Source: an uncultured Paludibaculum sp.
Lineage (GTDB): Bacteria > Acidobacteriota > Terriglobia > Bryobacterales > Bryobacteraceae
NCBI RefSeq assembly: GCF_963665245.1
Contig: NZ_OY762267.1
Location: 4,498,001-4,562,000 of the forward strand
Direction of reading: 5' to 3'
DNA length: 64,000 nucleotides
A program made the position numbers and the translations under genes. The notes below the pieces were generated by a model. That model was not told the DNA's origin. It saw only the letters and a program-made list of their open reading frames with translations, and did no database searches. Shown in pieces: positions 24,815-33,194 of this stretch; positions within the stretch are counted from its first letter, which is position 1; each line of letters begins with the position of its first letter.

Positions 24815-25770
24815 TGCTTTGCTCCTTCGCCGGGCTTTTCGGTGGCGGTGAGTTCGAGGAAGACCTCTTCCAGGCTCAGCGCAACGGCGCGCAGCTCATT
24901 CAGATTCCAGCCCGACTCAATGACGGCGCGTGCCACGTCGGCGCGCACATTCTTTCCGGGCAGGGACTCGACTTCGAAGGAGTGCAGACCATTGTGCGTG
25001 TCGCGCGCGACAACGCGGCTGACCCCGGCCACCTGTTCGAGGCGCTGGCGGATGATGGGCTCATCTCCTCCCGAGATCTGGACGGCCACGGCTTCCTGGC
25101 CGCGCAGGCGCGAGGTGAGGTTCTGCACCGAGTCGGTGGCGACGATGCGGCCCCTGGTGATGATGACGACGTGATCGCAAGTCTGCTCCACCTCAGGCAG
25201 GATGTGGGTGGACAGGATGATCGTATGCTCGCCGGCGAGGGAGCGGATCAGGTCGCGGGTCTCATGGATCTGTTTCGGATCCAGCCCGGCGGTGGGCTCG
25301 TCGAGGATCAGCACCTCGGGATTGTGAATGATGGCCTGGGCCAGGCCAACGCGCTGGCGGTACCCTTTTGACAGTTTGGAGATGAGCTTCTTGCGAACAT
25401 CGGCCACGGCGCAGCGCTCGGCGACCTCATCCACGCGTCTGGCGAGATCGTTACTGGGGATACCCTTCAGCCGGCCGACGAAAGAGAGGTACTCCTCGAC
25501 TTCCATCTCGGGGTAAACGGGTGGATTTTCAGGTAGATATCCGATCCGCCGTTTCACCTGCATGGGCGCTTCGAGCACATCGAAACCCGCCACATGAGCC
25601 GTGCCTTGAGTGGGCGGCATGAAGCAGGTGAGGATGCGCATTGTGGTGGTTTTGCCGGCGCCGTTCGGCCCCAGAAAACCTACAATTTGACCCTTTTCCA
25701 CTTCGAAGCTGATGCCCTGGACGGCGACATTGCGGCCGTAACGCTTGGTCAGTCCTTCGACCTTGATCAT
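24811..25770 (-). CDS. ABC transporter ATP-binding protein (GldA-like)
   Basis: 319 residues. Walker A is FLGPNGAGKTTTM (about 32-44), the Q-loop region is YLPENPPVYPEMEVEEYL, the signature is LSKGYRQRVGLAQ, Walker B is VLILDEPTAGLDPKQ and the switch histidine lies in IILSTHILPEVEQ. The C-terminal 90 residues form the extra domain usual in GldA/Ccm/Nod-type importer-exporter ATPases. It is the first gene of the six-gene minus-strand unit and has a good sigma-70 promoter about 90-120 bp upstream. Confidence 0.94.
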   Translation of the reverse strand: MIKVEGLTKRYGRNVAVQGISFEVEKGQIVGFLGPNGAGKTTTMRILTCFMPPTQGTAHVAGFDVLEAPMQVKRRIGYLPENPPVYPEMEVEEYLSFVGRLKGIPSNDLARRVDEVAERCAVADVRKKLISKLSKGYRQRVGLAQAIIHNPEVLILDEPTAGLDPKQIHETRDLIRSLAGEHTIILSTHILPEVEQTCDHVVIITRGRIVATDSVQNLTSRLRGQEAVAVQISGGDEPIIRQRLEQVAGVSRVVARDTHNGLHSFEVESLPGKNVRADVARAVIESGWNLNELRAVALSLEEVFLELTATEKPGEGAKQ

Positions 25771-25859
25771 TGATTCATCCTTAACGGGGATGTGGGACGA
25801 GTACCGTCCCAGGAGAAATAGACGGTCTGCGTCCTCATCTCGTGAGCTAGACGACTACG

Positions 25860-25889
25860 AGGATAGAAAAGACATTAAGGTAGTGTCAA
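25860..25889 (-). promoter_or_regulatory. Sigma-70-type promoter of the ABC-pncBA operon
   Basis: Read on the minus strand: TTGACA (25889-25884), an 18-bp spacer and TATCCT (25865-25860). It lies 90 bp upstream of the ATPase start codon at 25770 and is the only convincing promoter before the six-gene unit. Confidence 0.55.
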
Positions 25890-25931
25890 TGCTGCGGCTT
25901 AGGGATTGACACGGCCCAAAATACGCGATTC

Positions 25932-26714
25932 TCATGCCAACCGGCCGCGCAGATTGTGGACCAACCCACGAGCCGCGTTGTTGAGCAGTACTGCGTCGGA
26001 GCCCGAGGCGATGAAATGGAACCCCAACGTACGGTAGTGTTCCAAATCGTCCGGTTTGGGCAACAGGATGCCCAGAGCCTTGCCGTGCCGGCGGGCCGCT
26101 TCGACGGTTCTGGCGATGGCCTCAATGAAGTCGGGATGGTCAAACTGGCCCAGCACGCCGTAGGAGTGCGACAGGTCGGACGGCCCGATGAAGAGGACAT
26201 CCACACCCTCGACGGCCGCGATGGCGTCCACGTTCTCGACGGCGGTTCGCGTCTCGATCTGGACAATGGCGAGCAAGGCGGTGGCCGAGGCGTCGAGGTA
26301 GGGCCGGAAGTTCGCTCCGTACTCGCAGACCCGGTTGGAGAAGGCGACCCCGCGGACACCGAGGGGCGGATAGCGCATCGCGGCTGCTGCTGCGCGGGCA
26401 TCTTCTTCCGTGTCGATGCGCGGAAACATGACGCCGTGGGCGCCGCAGTCCAGCACCCGGTGGGCGCGCTGGCGCGCGTTCGACTCCACACGTACGATGG
26501 CGGCGGAAGAGGTGGCGGCCAGCGCCTGCATCTGAGCCAGGGCTTCGGCTTCCCCGCCGGCGCCATGCTCCAGATCGATGAGTGACCAGTCATAGCCAGC
26601 CAGCCCCATCAGTTCGGCGGTCAACGGCGAACCGAGGCTCAGAAAGCAGCCCAACACGGTCTCACCGGCCTGCAGACGCGCCTTGAGTTCAGCGGCCTTG
26701 GTTTGCGTGTTCAT
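25932..26714 (-). CDS. HpcH/HpaI-type aldolase, 2-keto-3-deoxy-L-rhamnonate aldolase-like
   Basis: 260 residues. The class II (metal-dependent) aldolase family is shown by GCFLSLGSPLTAELMGLAGYDWSLIDLEHG (H50 as base), PRIDTEEDARAAAAAMRYPP, GVRGVAFSNRV, AIVQIETRTAVEN (metal-binding glutamate) and VDVLFIGPSDLSHSYG (metal-binding aspartate). Family members cleave 2-keto-3-deoxy sugar acids or 4-hydroxy-2-oxo acids to pyruvate plus an aldehyde. With a GH106 rhamnosidase and a rhamnose mutarotase in the same window, a role in the non-phosphorylated rhamnose route is reasonable, but no rhamnonate dehydratase was found. It is 45 bp upstream of the FAD oxidoreductase end, same strand. Confidence 0.88.
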   Translation of the reverse strand: MNTQTKAAELKARLQAGETVLGCFLSLGSPLTAELMGLAGYDWSLIDLEHGAGGEAEALAQMQALAATSSAAIVRVESNARQRAHRVLDCGAHGVMFPRIDTEEDARAAAAAMRYPPLGVRGVAFSNRVCEYGANFRPYLDASATALLAIVQIETRTAVENVDAIAAVEGVDVLFIGPSDLSHSYGVLGQFDHPDFIEAIARTVEAARRHGKALGILLPKPDDLEHYRTLGFHFIASGSDAVLLNNAARGLVHNLRGRLA

Positions 26715-26759
26715 TCGGAACTTGATTGTATCAAGCGGCCCTCCGGGCCTCCCGGCCGC

Positions 26760-28304
26760 TCAGCCGGCGTGGATCAGTTGCCCCTGCGCCAGCAAGGTCG
26801 ACTGGAGTTCGCGCAAGTCCACGTCCTGGACAGCCACTTTCTGCCGGATCGCCTGTGCGGCGGCCACACCGCACGCATGGCCCAGCAGCATGTACTGCGG
26901 TTCCATGCGGATCGAGGAATAGGCCACATGGGAGGCGCTGAGGCAGACCGGCACCAGAAGATTGGCGCAGTCACCCGGTTTGGGGACGAGGCAGCGGTAG
27001 GGCAACTGGTAGACCGGCACTCCACGCTGATTCAGAAAGCCCTCGTTCAGCACCGCGCCCACCGGCGAGGCCACGCGCTGAAAGTGGTGGCTGTCGATGT
27101 TGTAGGAACCCAGACCGACGGCATCGGGTTTGCGCGTATCGGTGAGCAGGTCCGCCTGCCGCATGACATACTGCCCCAGCATCCGGCGGCATTCCCGCAC
27201 GTAGAGCTGCGGCGGGAAGCCACCGGAATCCTGGAATTCGTCCTTCGCATAGCCCCAGGTGCGCATCTCGTCACGCAGGTGCGTAGGGACGCCGCTGGCC
27301 TCGGCGAGGTAGTGGAGTAGGCCTTGCGTGTAGTGCTTGTGATCGAGCCAGATCTCGTTGCGCCGCGCCCAGGAGCCCTCCGGATAGTCCCAGTTGGCGC
27401 CCAGGTAGTCGGTGGAGACGGGCCCGTTGTTGTTCACATCGACCTTGTGGTTGGGGATGGCCACCAGCATGAGTACGTTGTTCAGAGTGAGTGCCCGCCC
27501 CGGATTACGGAGATAGCGGCCCAGTAGCTCATAGCGCGCCGGATCGTAGCCGGGTGGCGCGACGAGCGGCCTCTGATTGGTCTTGTCATTGCTCAGACAC
27601 AGGCGAAAGTTGTAGGCCTGCACCTTGCGGTCGGCCGCCCCTGGTTTGCCGGAGTCCCCATTGTGTATGAGCGGCAGCAGTCGGCCGTCCTTGGAGAAGG
27701 GATTGACGATCGTCCAGAACTGATCCCAAGTGGAGAATTCAAGACGGCCAGCCAGCGGCTCGTTGTACTGGTCCTGTCCCTCGCGGCCGACGGTGTAAGG
27801 CACTTTTGCCTTGGCCATCAGGTCGCCCTCATAGCTGGCGTCGATGAACATCCGGCCGGCAAAGGTGCGCCCATCCGTGGTGCGCAGAGCCTCTATCCGC
27901 CCACCACTGAGACGCACGTCCGCCAACTCGGCGGCAAAGCGAGGCTGTAAGCCCGCCTCGTGGAGCCAGTCGCCGAAGATGCGCAAGGCGACGTTCGGCT
28001 CGAACCACCAGGCGACCGGTTCGCCATAGACCTTGCCCGCACGGCGGAAGAACTCGAGAGCGAGCCCTCCGATGGCCTCGGGCTTCCCCTTGTCGGTGGC
28101 GCCAAGGCCTCCGGTGACCATGCCGCCCAGGTGGCGGCTTTGTTCCAGCAGAGTGACTGAGCGGCCCGCGGCGGCGGCGCCCAGGGCGGCCAGGATGCCC
28201 GCGGGCGTGGCTCCGTAGACGACGACATCGGCCGGCGAAGATGACGCCTGGCTGAGTGCCGGAAGGGCTAAGCCCATGTGAATCATGGTTCTACGACGAA
28301 TCAT
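26760..28304 (-). CDS. Exported FAD-dependent oxidoreductase (FAD_oxidored family)
   Basis: 514 residues from ATG 28304, selected because GAGGAG lies at proper spacing; the longer frame overlaps the TonB receptor end. An RRRTMIHMGLALPALSQ export signal precedes the dinucleotide motif DVVVYGATPAGILAALGAA and HLGGMVTGGLGATD. GRMFIDASYEGDLMAKAKV and CLSASHVAYSSIRMEPQYMLLGHACGVAAAQA are typical later blocks of this family. Such enzymes are common in glycan loci; the substrate is unknown. It lies 47 bp downstream of the TonB receptor stop and may be cotranscribed with it. Confidence 0.85.
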   Translation of the reverse strand: MIRRRTMIHMGLALPALSQASSSPADVVVYGATPAGILAALGAAAAGRSVTLLEQSRHLGGMVTGGLGATDKGKPEAIGGLALEFFRRAGKVYGEPVAWWFEPNVALRIFGDWLHEAGLQPRFAAELADVRLSGGRIEALRTTDGRTFAGRMFIDASYEGDLMAKAKVPYTVGREGQDQYNEPLAGRLEFSTWDQFWTIVNPFSKDGRLLPLIHNGDSGKPGAADRKVQAYNFRLCLSNDKTNQRPLVAPPGYDPARYELLGRYLRNPGRALTLNNVLMLVAIPNHKVDVNNNGPVSTDYLGANWDYPEGSWARRNEIWLDHKHYTQGLLHYLAEASGVPTHLRDEMRTWGYAKDEFQDSGGFPPQLYVRECRRMLGQYVMRQADLLTDTRKPDAVGLGSYNIDSHHFQRVASPVGAVLNEGFLNQRGVPVYQLPYRCLVPKPGDCANLLVPVCLSASHVAYSSIRMEPQYMLLGHACGVAAAQAIRQKVAVQDVDLRELQSTLLAQGQLIHAG

Positions 28305-28351
28305 GAGTAAGCTCCTCGTCAGTGGACGCGCGATCGCATCGTGTCGGTGGA

Positions 28352-31300
28352 CTAGAAGATCAGCTTCAAACCGAGTTGCACCACGCGCGGGTCGCGGGCG
28401 CTGGAGATCACGCCGAATGTGCCGCTGCGGTTCCTGCCATCGGACCCTGGCGAGAAGCTGGTGTTTGGTTCCAGCAGATTGACGCGATTCGTCACGTTGA
28501 AGGCTTCGGCGCGGAACTGAATGTTGTAGCGCTCCCACAGCCTGGTGTTCTTGACCAGCGAGAAATCGAGATTCACCAGACCGGGGGCGCGGACATCGGG
28601 CAATGTGCGTCCCACGTTGCCGAACGTGTAGTCGGGCGGATTCACGAAGGCTGTCGTGTCGAACCACTTGGTGATGGTCGGGTTGTCGAGCCGCGCGCTG
28701 GTCCCGGTGGAGTTGGGACGATCGGCCAGGAAGTTGCTCGCACCGCGAATGACCAGGGGCAGACCGTCCTGCAGCGTGAGGACTCCATTGCCCTGCCAGC
28801 CGCTGGCCATCGCGCCCAGCATTCCATGCTTGGGACCAAGGCGCTTCCCCTGGCCAAACGGCAGTTCGTAGACTCCGCTGATGACGAATCGTTTGGCGGA
28901 GTCGGTTGGATCGACGGCCCGTTCCAAGCTGCGGTCGTAGCGTCCGTTCTGATACGAGATGCCGTAATTGACCTGCTCGCGGAAGCCATCGGCGAACGTG
29001 TTCGCTTTCATGCTGTCGCCGATCAGCTTTCCGAACGTGAACGAACCCAACAGGACAAGACCCTGCGACCAGCGCTTCTCGGCATTCAGGAGGAACGAAT
29101 GGTAGGTGGACGAACCCATGCGAGGCGAGGCGATGTTGATGCTCGATTGCCAGGGGTAGGGCAGCAGCGATTGCTGGCGGGTGATGGAGGTCCCGCCCAG
29201 CGAACCCGCGACCTGCCCCTTGTAGGGATTCGGCACACTATCCTGTAGCGACTTACCCAGAGACAGGAACGCGGGATCGAGCTGGTTGTAGTTGTAGCCG
29301 GAAGCCATCAGCTTCGTGCCCTTGTTGCCCGAGTACCCGGCCTCCAGCAGCCAGCCGCCGCGCAGGCTGTGTTGTACCGTGAGCGTGGCCTGCTGGGAGT
29401 AAGGGGTCCGGCCATTCGATTGGGTGTAGCTGTTGGCCTGGCTCTGGAACGCGCTGGGGCCCAGCGCCGCCCCGATGGGCGCCACCAGCGGCGTGGGAAA
29501 GCCGTCCTGCAGGCGGAATGCGGCCTTATTGGTATCGTTTCCGGCGGGCTGATAGGTGGTCCGGTTGGCAGAGAAGCCGGAGGAGCTTTCAAAGTAGTCG
29601 AGCATGAAGGTGAGTGGATAGTAGACGCCGTATCCGCCGCGAATCACGGTCGAGGCATTCCCGAAGAGATCCCAGGCGAAGCCCACGCGCGGCGCAAAAT
29701 CGTTGCGGTCGGGCTGCACGAATGAGCGGCCGTAGTCGACGCCGGCGTATTCCATGCGGCCGGCGAGTCCGTTCTGTGGATTGATGGCGAAGGGGTCAAA
29801 GTTGCTGAGGCCGTTGTGCCGTTCCACGGGTACTTGCTGGTAGTCGTAGCGCAGGCCGAGATTGATGGTGAGGCGCCGGGCGAGCTTCCAATCGTCCTGC
29901 ACGAAATAGGACTGTGACAGCCCTTCCATGGAGGTGCCCACGTTGTAGTCGCCGCTGGCGGAGGCTACGGCGCCCAGCAGGAAACTGGCGAGGCCGGAGC
30001 CCGTGCCGGCGGGCGACTGCGGATTGCTGGTAAGCGTAGAACTGAAAGCGAACTGGCCCGAGCAGTAAGTACAGGAGAACGAGTTGTAGCGATTTCGCCG
30101 GATCTCAAGACCCATCTTCACCGTGTGTTTGCCGCGGATGGCCGTCAGACTGTCGGTCAACTGGACCGTATCGAGACCGATCAAACCCAACTGGTTGCCG
30201 TTGCCGGCCGGGAACGTCTGGTATCCGGCGATGGTCATGGTCGGGATGGTCAGATCGGGCACACTGGCCGGCAGTCCCAGAGTCCGCGTGATACCGGTGC
30301 CGGCGCTGGCGGCGGCATAGGGGAAGTACTGTCGGACCGCCGAAAGGCGGAACTCGTTCAGCAGCGTGGGCGTGAAGGTGTGGGTGTCGGTGAGGCTGAT
30401 GTTGTGGTTGGTGTAGTCGTCGTAGCGGGCCCGGGCGATCAGGTCGGGAAAGATACCGCTGCCCGTGCCGGCGTTGTTGTCCTTGTGCTTCCAGAGGATA
30501 TAGCGGAATGACAGACGGTTGATGTTGCTCAACTGGTGATCGAGCTTGGCTGTCATCTGGCGGGCGTCACGAGCCTGGCCCAGGTTGTTGCCGTAGTTCT
30601 GGGAGTTGGTGAAGGGGTCCGACGGCGTGCGGTTGGGCAGAGGATAGTACGGCAGAATGTTCTGCCCGACCTTATCCAGCCGCGTCTGTGGGATCACGTT
30701 GTTCGGGAACTGCTGGCGGACGAAGCCCGACCCGGATGGGGCTGTGGCAATCGATTCGGGGTCATAGACCGGTACGGCTTTTCCGGTCACATCGCGCAGT
30801 AGTGAGAAGTCACCGGAGCGCTCCGCCGCAGTGGGTACGGTGCTGATCACGTTGTAGTAGTTGCGGAAGTTCCACTGCTCGAAGTTGTAGAAGAAGAAAG
30901 TCCGGTCATGACGGATCGGGCCGCCGAGAGATCCGCCGTACTGGTTGTAGCGGAAAGGCGGCCGCACCGCGGAGAAGGCATTGCGGGCGTCCAGTTTGTC
31001 GTTCCGCAGGAAGTGATAGAGCGTACCGTGGAACTGGTTGGAACCCGACTTTGTCACCATGTTCACCACGCCGCCGGCGGTGAAACCATACTCGGCGCTC
31101 ATGGACCCACTCTGCACCTTGAACTCCTCCACGGCATCGACGCTGGGATTCACGCTGGCGTCGCCGAGACGGGCGTTGATGTTCGACGCTCCGTCGATCG
31201 TGATGTTGTTGTTGCCGGGCGGGCCGCCGTTGACGCTGAACGAGGAGATGCCCACGCTGCGGTCGGCGAAGCCCTGCGGGGACATCGCGTGGGAACGCAC

Positions 31301-31786
31301 GTTCGGAGTGAGGATGACTAGCGAAATGGCGTTGCGGCCATTCATGGGCAGGCTGGTTATTCTTTCGTTCTCAATGACTTTGCCGACAGTGGAACTGCCG
31401 GTGTCGACCAGCGGAGCTTCGCCCGTCACCGAGACTGTTTCCTGCAGTGCGCCCAATTCTAGGCGTACGTCAAGACGGAGTTGGTCGCCCACGCGGACCG
31501 TAATGCCTGAACGGACGACCGAGCGGAAGCCGTCGGCCTCGACACGCATCTCATAGCCGCCCACAGCCACGGCTGGAATGGTGAACAGGCCCGTGTCCGA
31601 CGTTGAGGTGGAAACCACGGCATTGGTTTCCACGTGACGAAGGGTAACCCGGGCGGCGGCTATGTTCGCTCCGGATGGATCGGTGACGTTGCCGAAGATC
31701 GTGCCTCTCCCCTGCTGGGCGAAAAGTACAGTTGAGACAGCCAACACGGCTGCCATCGCGAATAACGGGCGCTCCCACTTGTGCAC
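28352..31786 (-). CDS. TonB-dependent receptor with N-terminal carboxypeptidase-regulatory-like domain
   Basis: 1,144 residues with a signal peptide (MAAVLAVSTVLFAQQ). Residues about 25-105 are a CarboxypepD_reg-like sandwich (FGNVTDPSGANIAAARVTLR, YEMRVEADGFRSVVRSGITV). The plug domain follows (NNNITIDGASN, VEEFKVQSGSMSAEYGFTAGG, VVNMVTKSGSNQFHG). The rest is a 22-strand-type barrel ending in LGLKLIF, with the terminal phenylalanine needed for outer-membrane assembly. This Oar-like type is expanded in Acidobacteria and lacks a SusD partner. It probably imports glycan fragments or is a large surface receptor. The adjacent membrane-bound winged-helix regulator (31875-33101) is a plausible controller. 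No classic TonB box was recognised. Confidence 0.93.
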   Translation of the reverse strand: MHKWERPLFAMAAVLAVSTVLFAQQGRGTIFGNVTDPSGANIAAARVTLRHVETNAVVSTSTSDTGLFTIPAVAVGGYEMRVEADGFRSVVRSGITVRVGDQLRLDVRLELGALQETVSVTGEAPLVDTGSSTVGKVIENERITSLPMNGRNAISLVILTPNVRSHAMSPQGFADRSVGISSFSVNGGPPGNNNITIDGASNINARLGDASVNPSVDAVEEFKVQSGSMSAEYGFTAGGVVNMVTKSGSNQFHGTLYHFLRNDKLDARNAFSAVRPPFRYNQYGGSLGGPIRHDRTFFFYNFEQWNFRNYYNVISTVPTAAERSGDFSLLRDVTGKAVPVYDPESIATAPSGSGFVRQQFPNNVIPQTRLDKVGQNILPYYPLPNRTPSDPFTNSQNYGNNLGQARDARQMTAKLDHQLSNINRLSFRYILWKHKDNNAGTGSGIFPDLIARARYDDYTNHNISLTDTHTFTPTLLNEFRLSAVRQYFPYAAASAGTGITRTLGLPASVPDLTIPTMTIAGYQTFPAGNGNQLGLIGLDTVQLTDSLTAIRGKHTVKMGLEIRRNRYNSFSCTYCSGQFAFSSTLTSNPQSPAGTGSGLASFLLGAVASASGDYNVGTSMEGLSQSYFVQDDWKLARRLTINLGLRYDYQQVPVERHNGLSNFDPFAINPQNGLAGRMEYAGVDYGRSFVQPDRNDFAPRVGFAWDLFGNASTVIRGGYGVYYPLTFMLDYFESSSGFSANRTTYQPAGNDTNKAAFRLQDGFPTPLVAPIGAALGPSAFQSQANSYTQSNGRTPYSQQATLTVQHSLRGGWLLEAGYSGNKGTKLMASGYNYNQLDPAFLSLGKSLQDSVPNPYKGQVAGSLGGTSITRQQSLLPYPWQSSINIASPRMGSSTYHSFLLNAEKRWSQGLVLLGSFTFGKLIGDSMKANTFADGFREQVNYGISYQNGRYDRSLERAVDPTDSAKRFVISGVYELPFGQGKRLGPKHGMLGAMASGWQGNGVLTLQDGLPLVIRGASNFLADRPNSTGTSARLDNPTITKWFDTTAFVNPPDYTFGNVGRTLPDVRAPGLVNLDFSLVKNTRLWERYNIQFRAEAFNVTNRVNLLEPNTSFSPGSDGRNRSGTFGVISSARDPRVVQLGLKLIF

Positions 31787-31874
31787 CGCGGCACCTCCAC
31801 GCCAGACACTAGCAGCCGGACGGGAAGGTCAAGAAGTCTCAAGCGGTATGTAACCGATGTGTTACGCCGTGGAA

Positions 31875-33101
31875 TCAGCGAGTTGAGGGTAGTGGGCGAA
31901 AGGCAAGGAGGCGTGCGCGCAGGGCCGTTTCCCCTTCGGTCTCGGCTTCGACCAGCGCCTCGAAGTGCTGTGGGCGGCCGGCTTGCTGCCAAGCGCGCTC
32001 CAATTCCGCGAGGCTGTCGGGTGCCGTAAGGAAACTCACGAGTACGTCGGTGTGGATGCCAGCCAGGGCCAATTGACGGGTCGCGGTGGAGGTGGTCCGC
32101 TGCAGGATGATGCCGTAGTGGACGGAGCGCTGCTGGGTGATGCGGCGTGTACGGTACTCCGACTTCTCGCCAGGGCGAGGAGCCCGGTTCTGAATGACGT
32201 CGGTGTTCTCCAGCGCAATCTGGAAGTTGGCGCCTGCGGTGAGCGCCTTGACGCCGCTACTGCTCCATGAGGTGCCCGGCAGGACGATGTTGCGGTCGAG
32301 GGATGTATCAATGGCCAGTGAGTTCGTCCCGGCGACCTGTACATGCACACCGCGCGTCTCCAGGTATTGGGCCAACTTGACGGCCGCGAACGTGTCGGGG
32401 CCCACGGTGTAGCTCTGCGAGAATTGCGGCGGCCCCAGGCGCTTGGCCAGGCTGGCGATCTCGCCGGACTCCAGAACCCGGGACGGATCATTGATGCGTA
32501 CATCCCGCATTCTCACCGGGCTATCCGCCCAGGAGACAAAGACCGGCGTGGGGACGTAGACGGAAGTGGGCTTTCCGCCTTGCAGAAAGGCCGCCCAGAA
32601 TGGTGGGAGCGATGGACGCGCCTGGCCGGGTCGAGGCAGCAGGAGGCCGATCGCCAGGCCGGCGACCGCCGCCGAGAGTCCCAAGGCGCACGGGATCCAA
32701 GGGAATCGGCGCGAGGTTGGAAGGGGCACCGCTTCGATCGCGGGCTCCTGCCCCACCTCCTTGAGTTCGACGGAGAGCTGATGCCCGCCCAGGGGGATGC
32801 CGAGCCGCAGTGGGCACTCGAGACCCTCGCCCTCGTAGAACTCCTTCAGTCTCTGGCGCAGTCGAGCGACCACAACACGCACGGTGGCGTCGACCCGCGG
32901 GTCGAAACCCGATGCCCGGCCCAGCGCTTCCGTGGCCAGCGCATACTCGCTGATGGGTTCGTTCCGGTGTTCCCAGAGAAAGGTGAGCAACAGGCGGAGG
33001 GATGGAGCCTTGGCAAACGCCGGACTCTGCAGGATTCCTGCAAATGCCTCATCGGCGCGCGCTTCATTCGTGGAAGCGGCCTTCTGCCCCGGAGCCGTCA
33101 T
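31875..33101 (-). CDS. Membrane-anchored winged-helix regulator
   Basis: 408 residues from ATG 33101. Residues about 15-115 form a DNA-binding winged helix (LRLLLTFLWEHR, YALATEALGR, FDPRVDATVRVVVARLRQRLKEFYEGEG), a type frequent in Acidobacteria and related to the OmpR/ToxR class. One membrane helix (about 134-156, FPWIPCALGLSAAVAGLAIGLL) follows. The external part (about 160-408) contains VYVPTPVFVSWADS, TSLDRNIVLPGTSW and ALENTDVIQNRAPRPGE and has no family I recognise. It is a one-component transmembrane regulator, 88 bp upstream of the TonB receptor gene on the same strand. Confidence 0.8.
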   Translation of the reverse strand: MTAPGQKAASTNEARADEAFAGILQSPAFAKAPSLRLLLTFLWEHRNEPISEYALATEALGRASGFDPRVDATVRVVVARLRQRLKEFYEGEGLECPLRLGIPLGGHQLSVELKEVGQEPAIEAVPLPTSRRFPWIPCALGLSAAVAGLAIGLLLPRPGQARPSLPPFWAAFLQGGKPTSVYVPTPVFVSWADSPVRMRDVRINDPSRVLESGEIASLAKRLGPPQFSQSYTVGPDTFAAVKLAQYLETRGVHVQVAGTNSLAIDTSLDRNIVLPGTSWSSSGVKALTAGANFQIALENTDVIQNRAPRPGEKSEYRTRRITQQRSVHYGIILQRTTSTATRQLALAGIHTDVLVSFLTAPDSLAELERAWQQAGRPQHFEALVEAETEGETALRARLLAFRPLPSTR

Positions 33102-33194
33102 TGTGGGGGATTGTATTACACACACTGATAGATCAGCAAGGCCACGGGCGGGCACCGGCTGTAGCGCTATAGTGCAAGGAGAGAATCAATCGCT

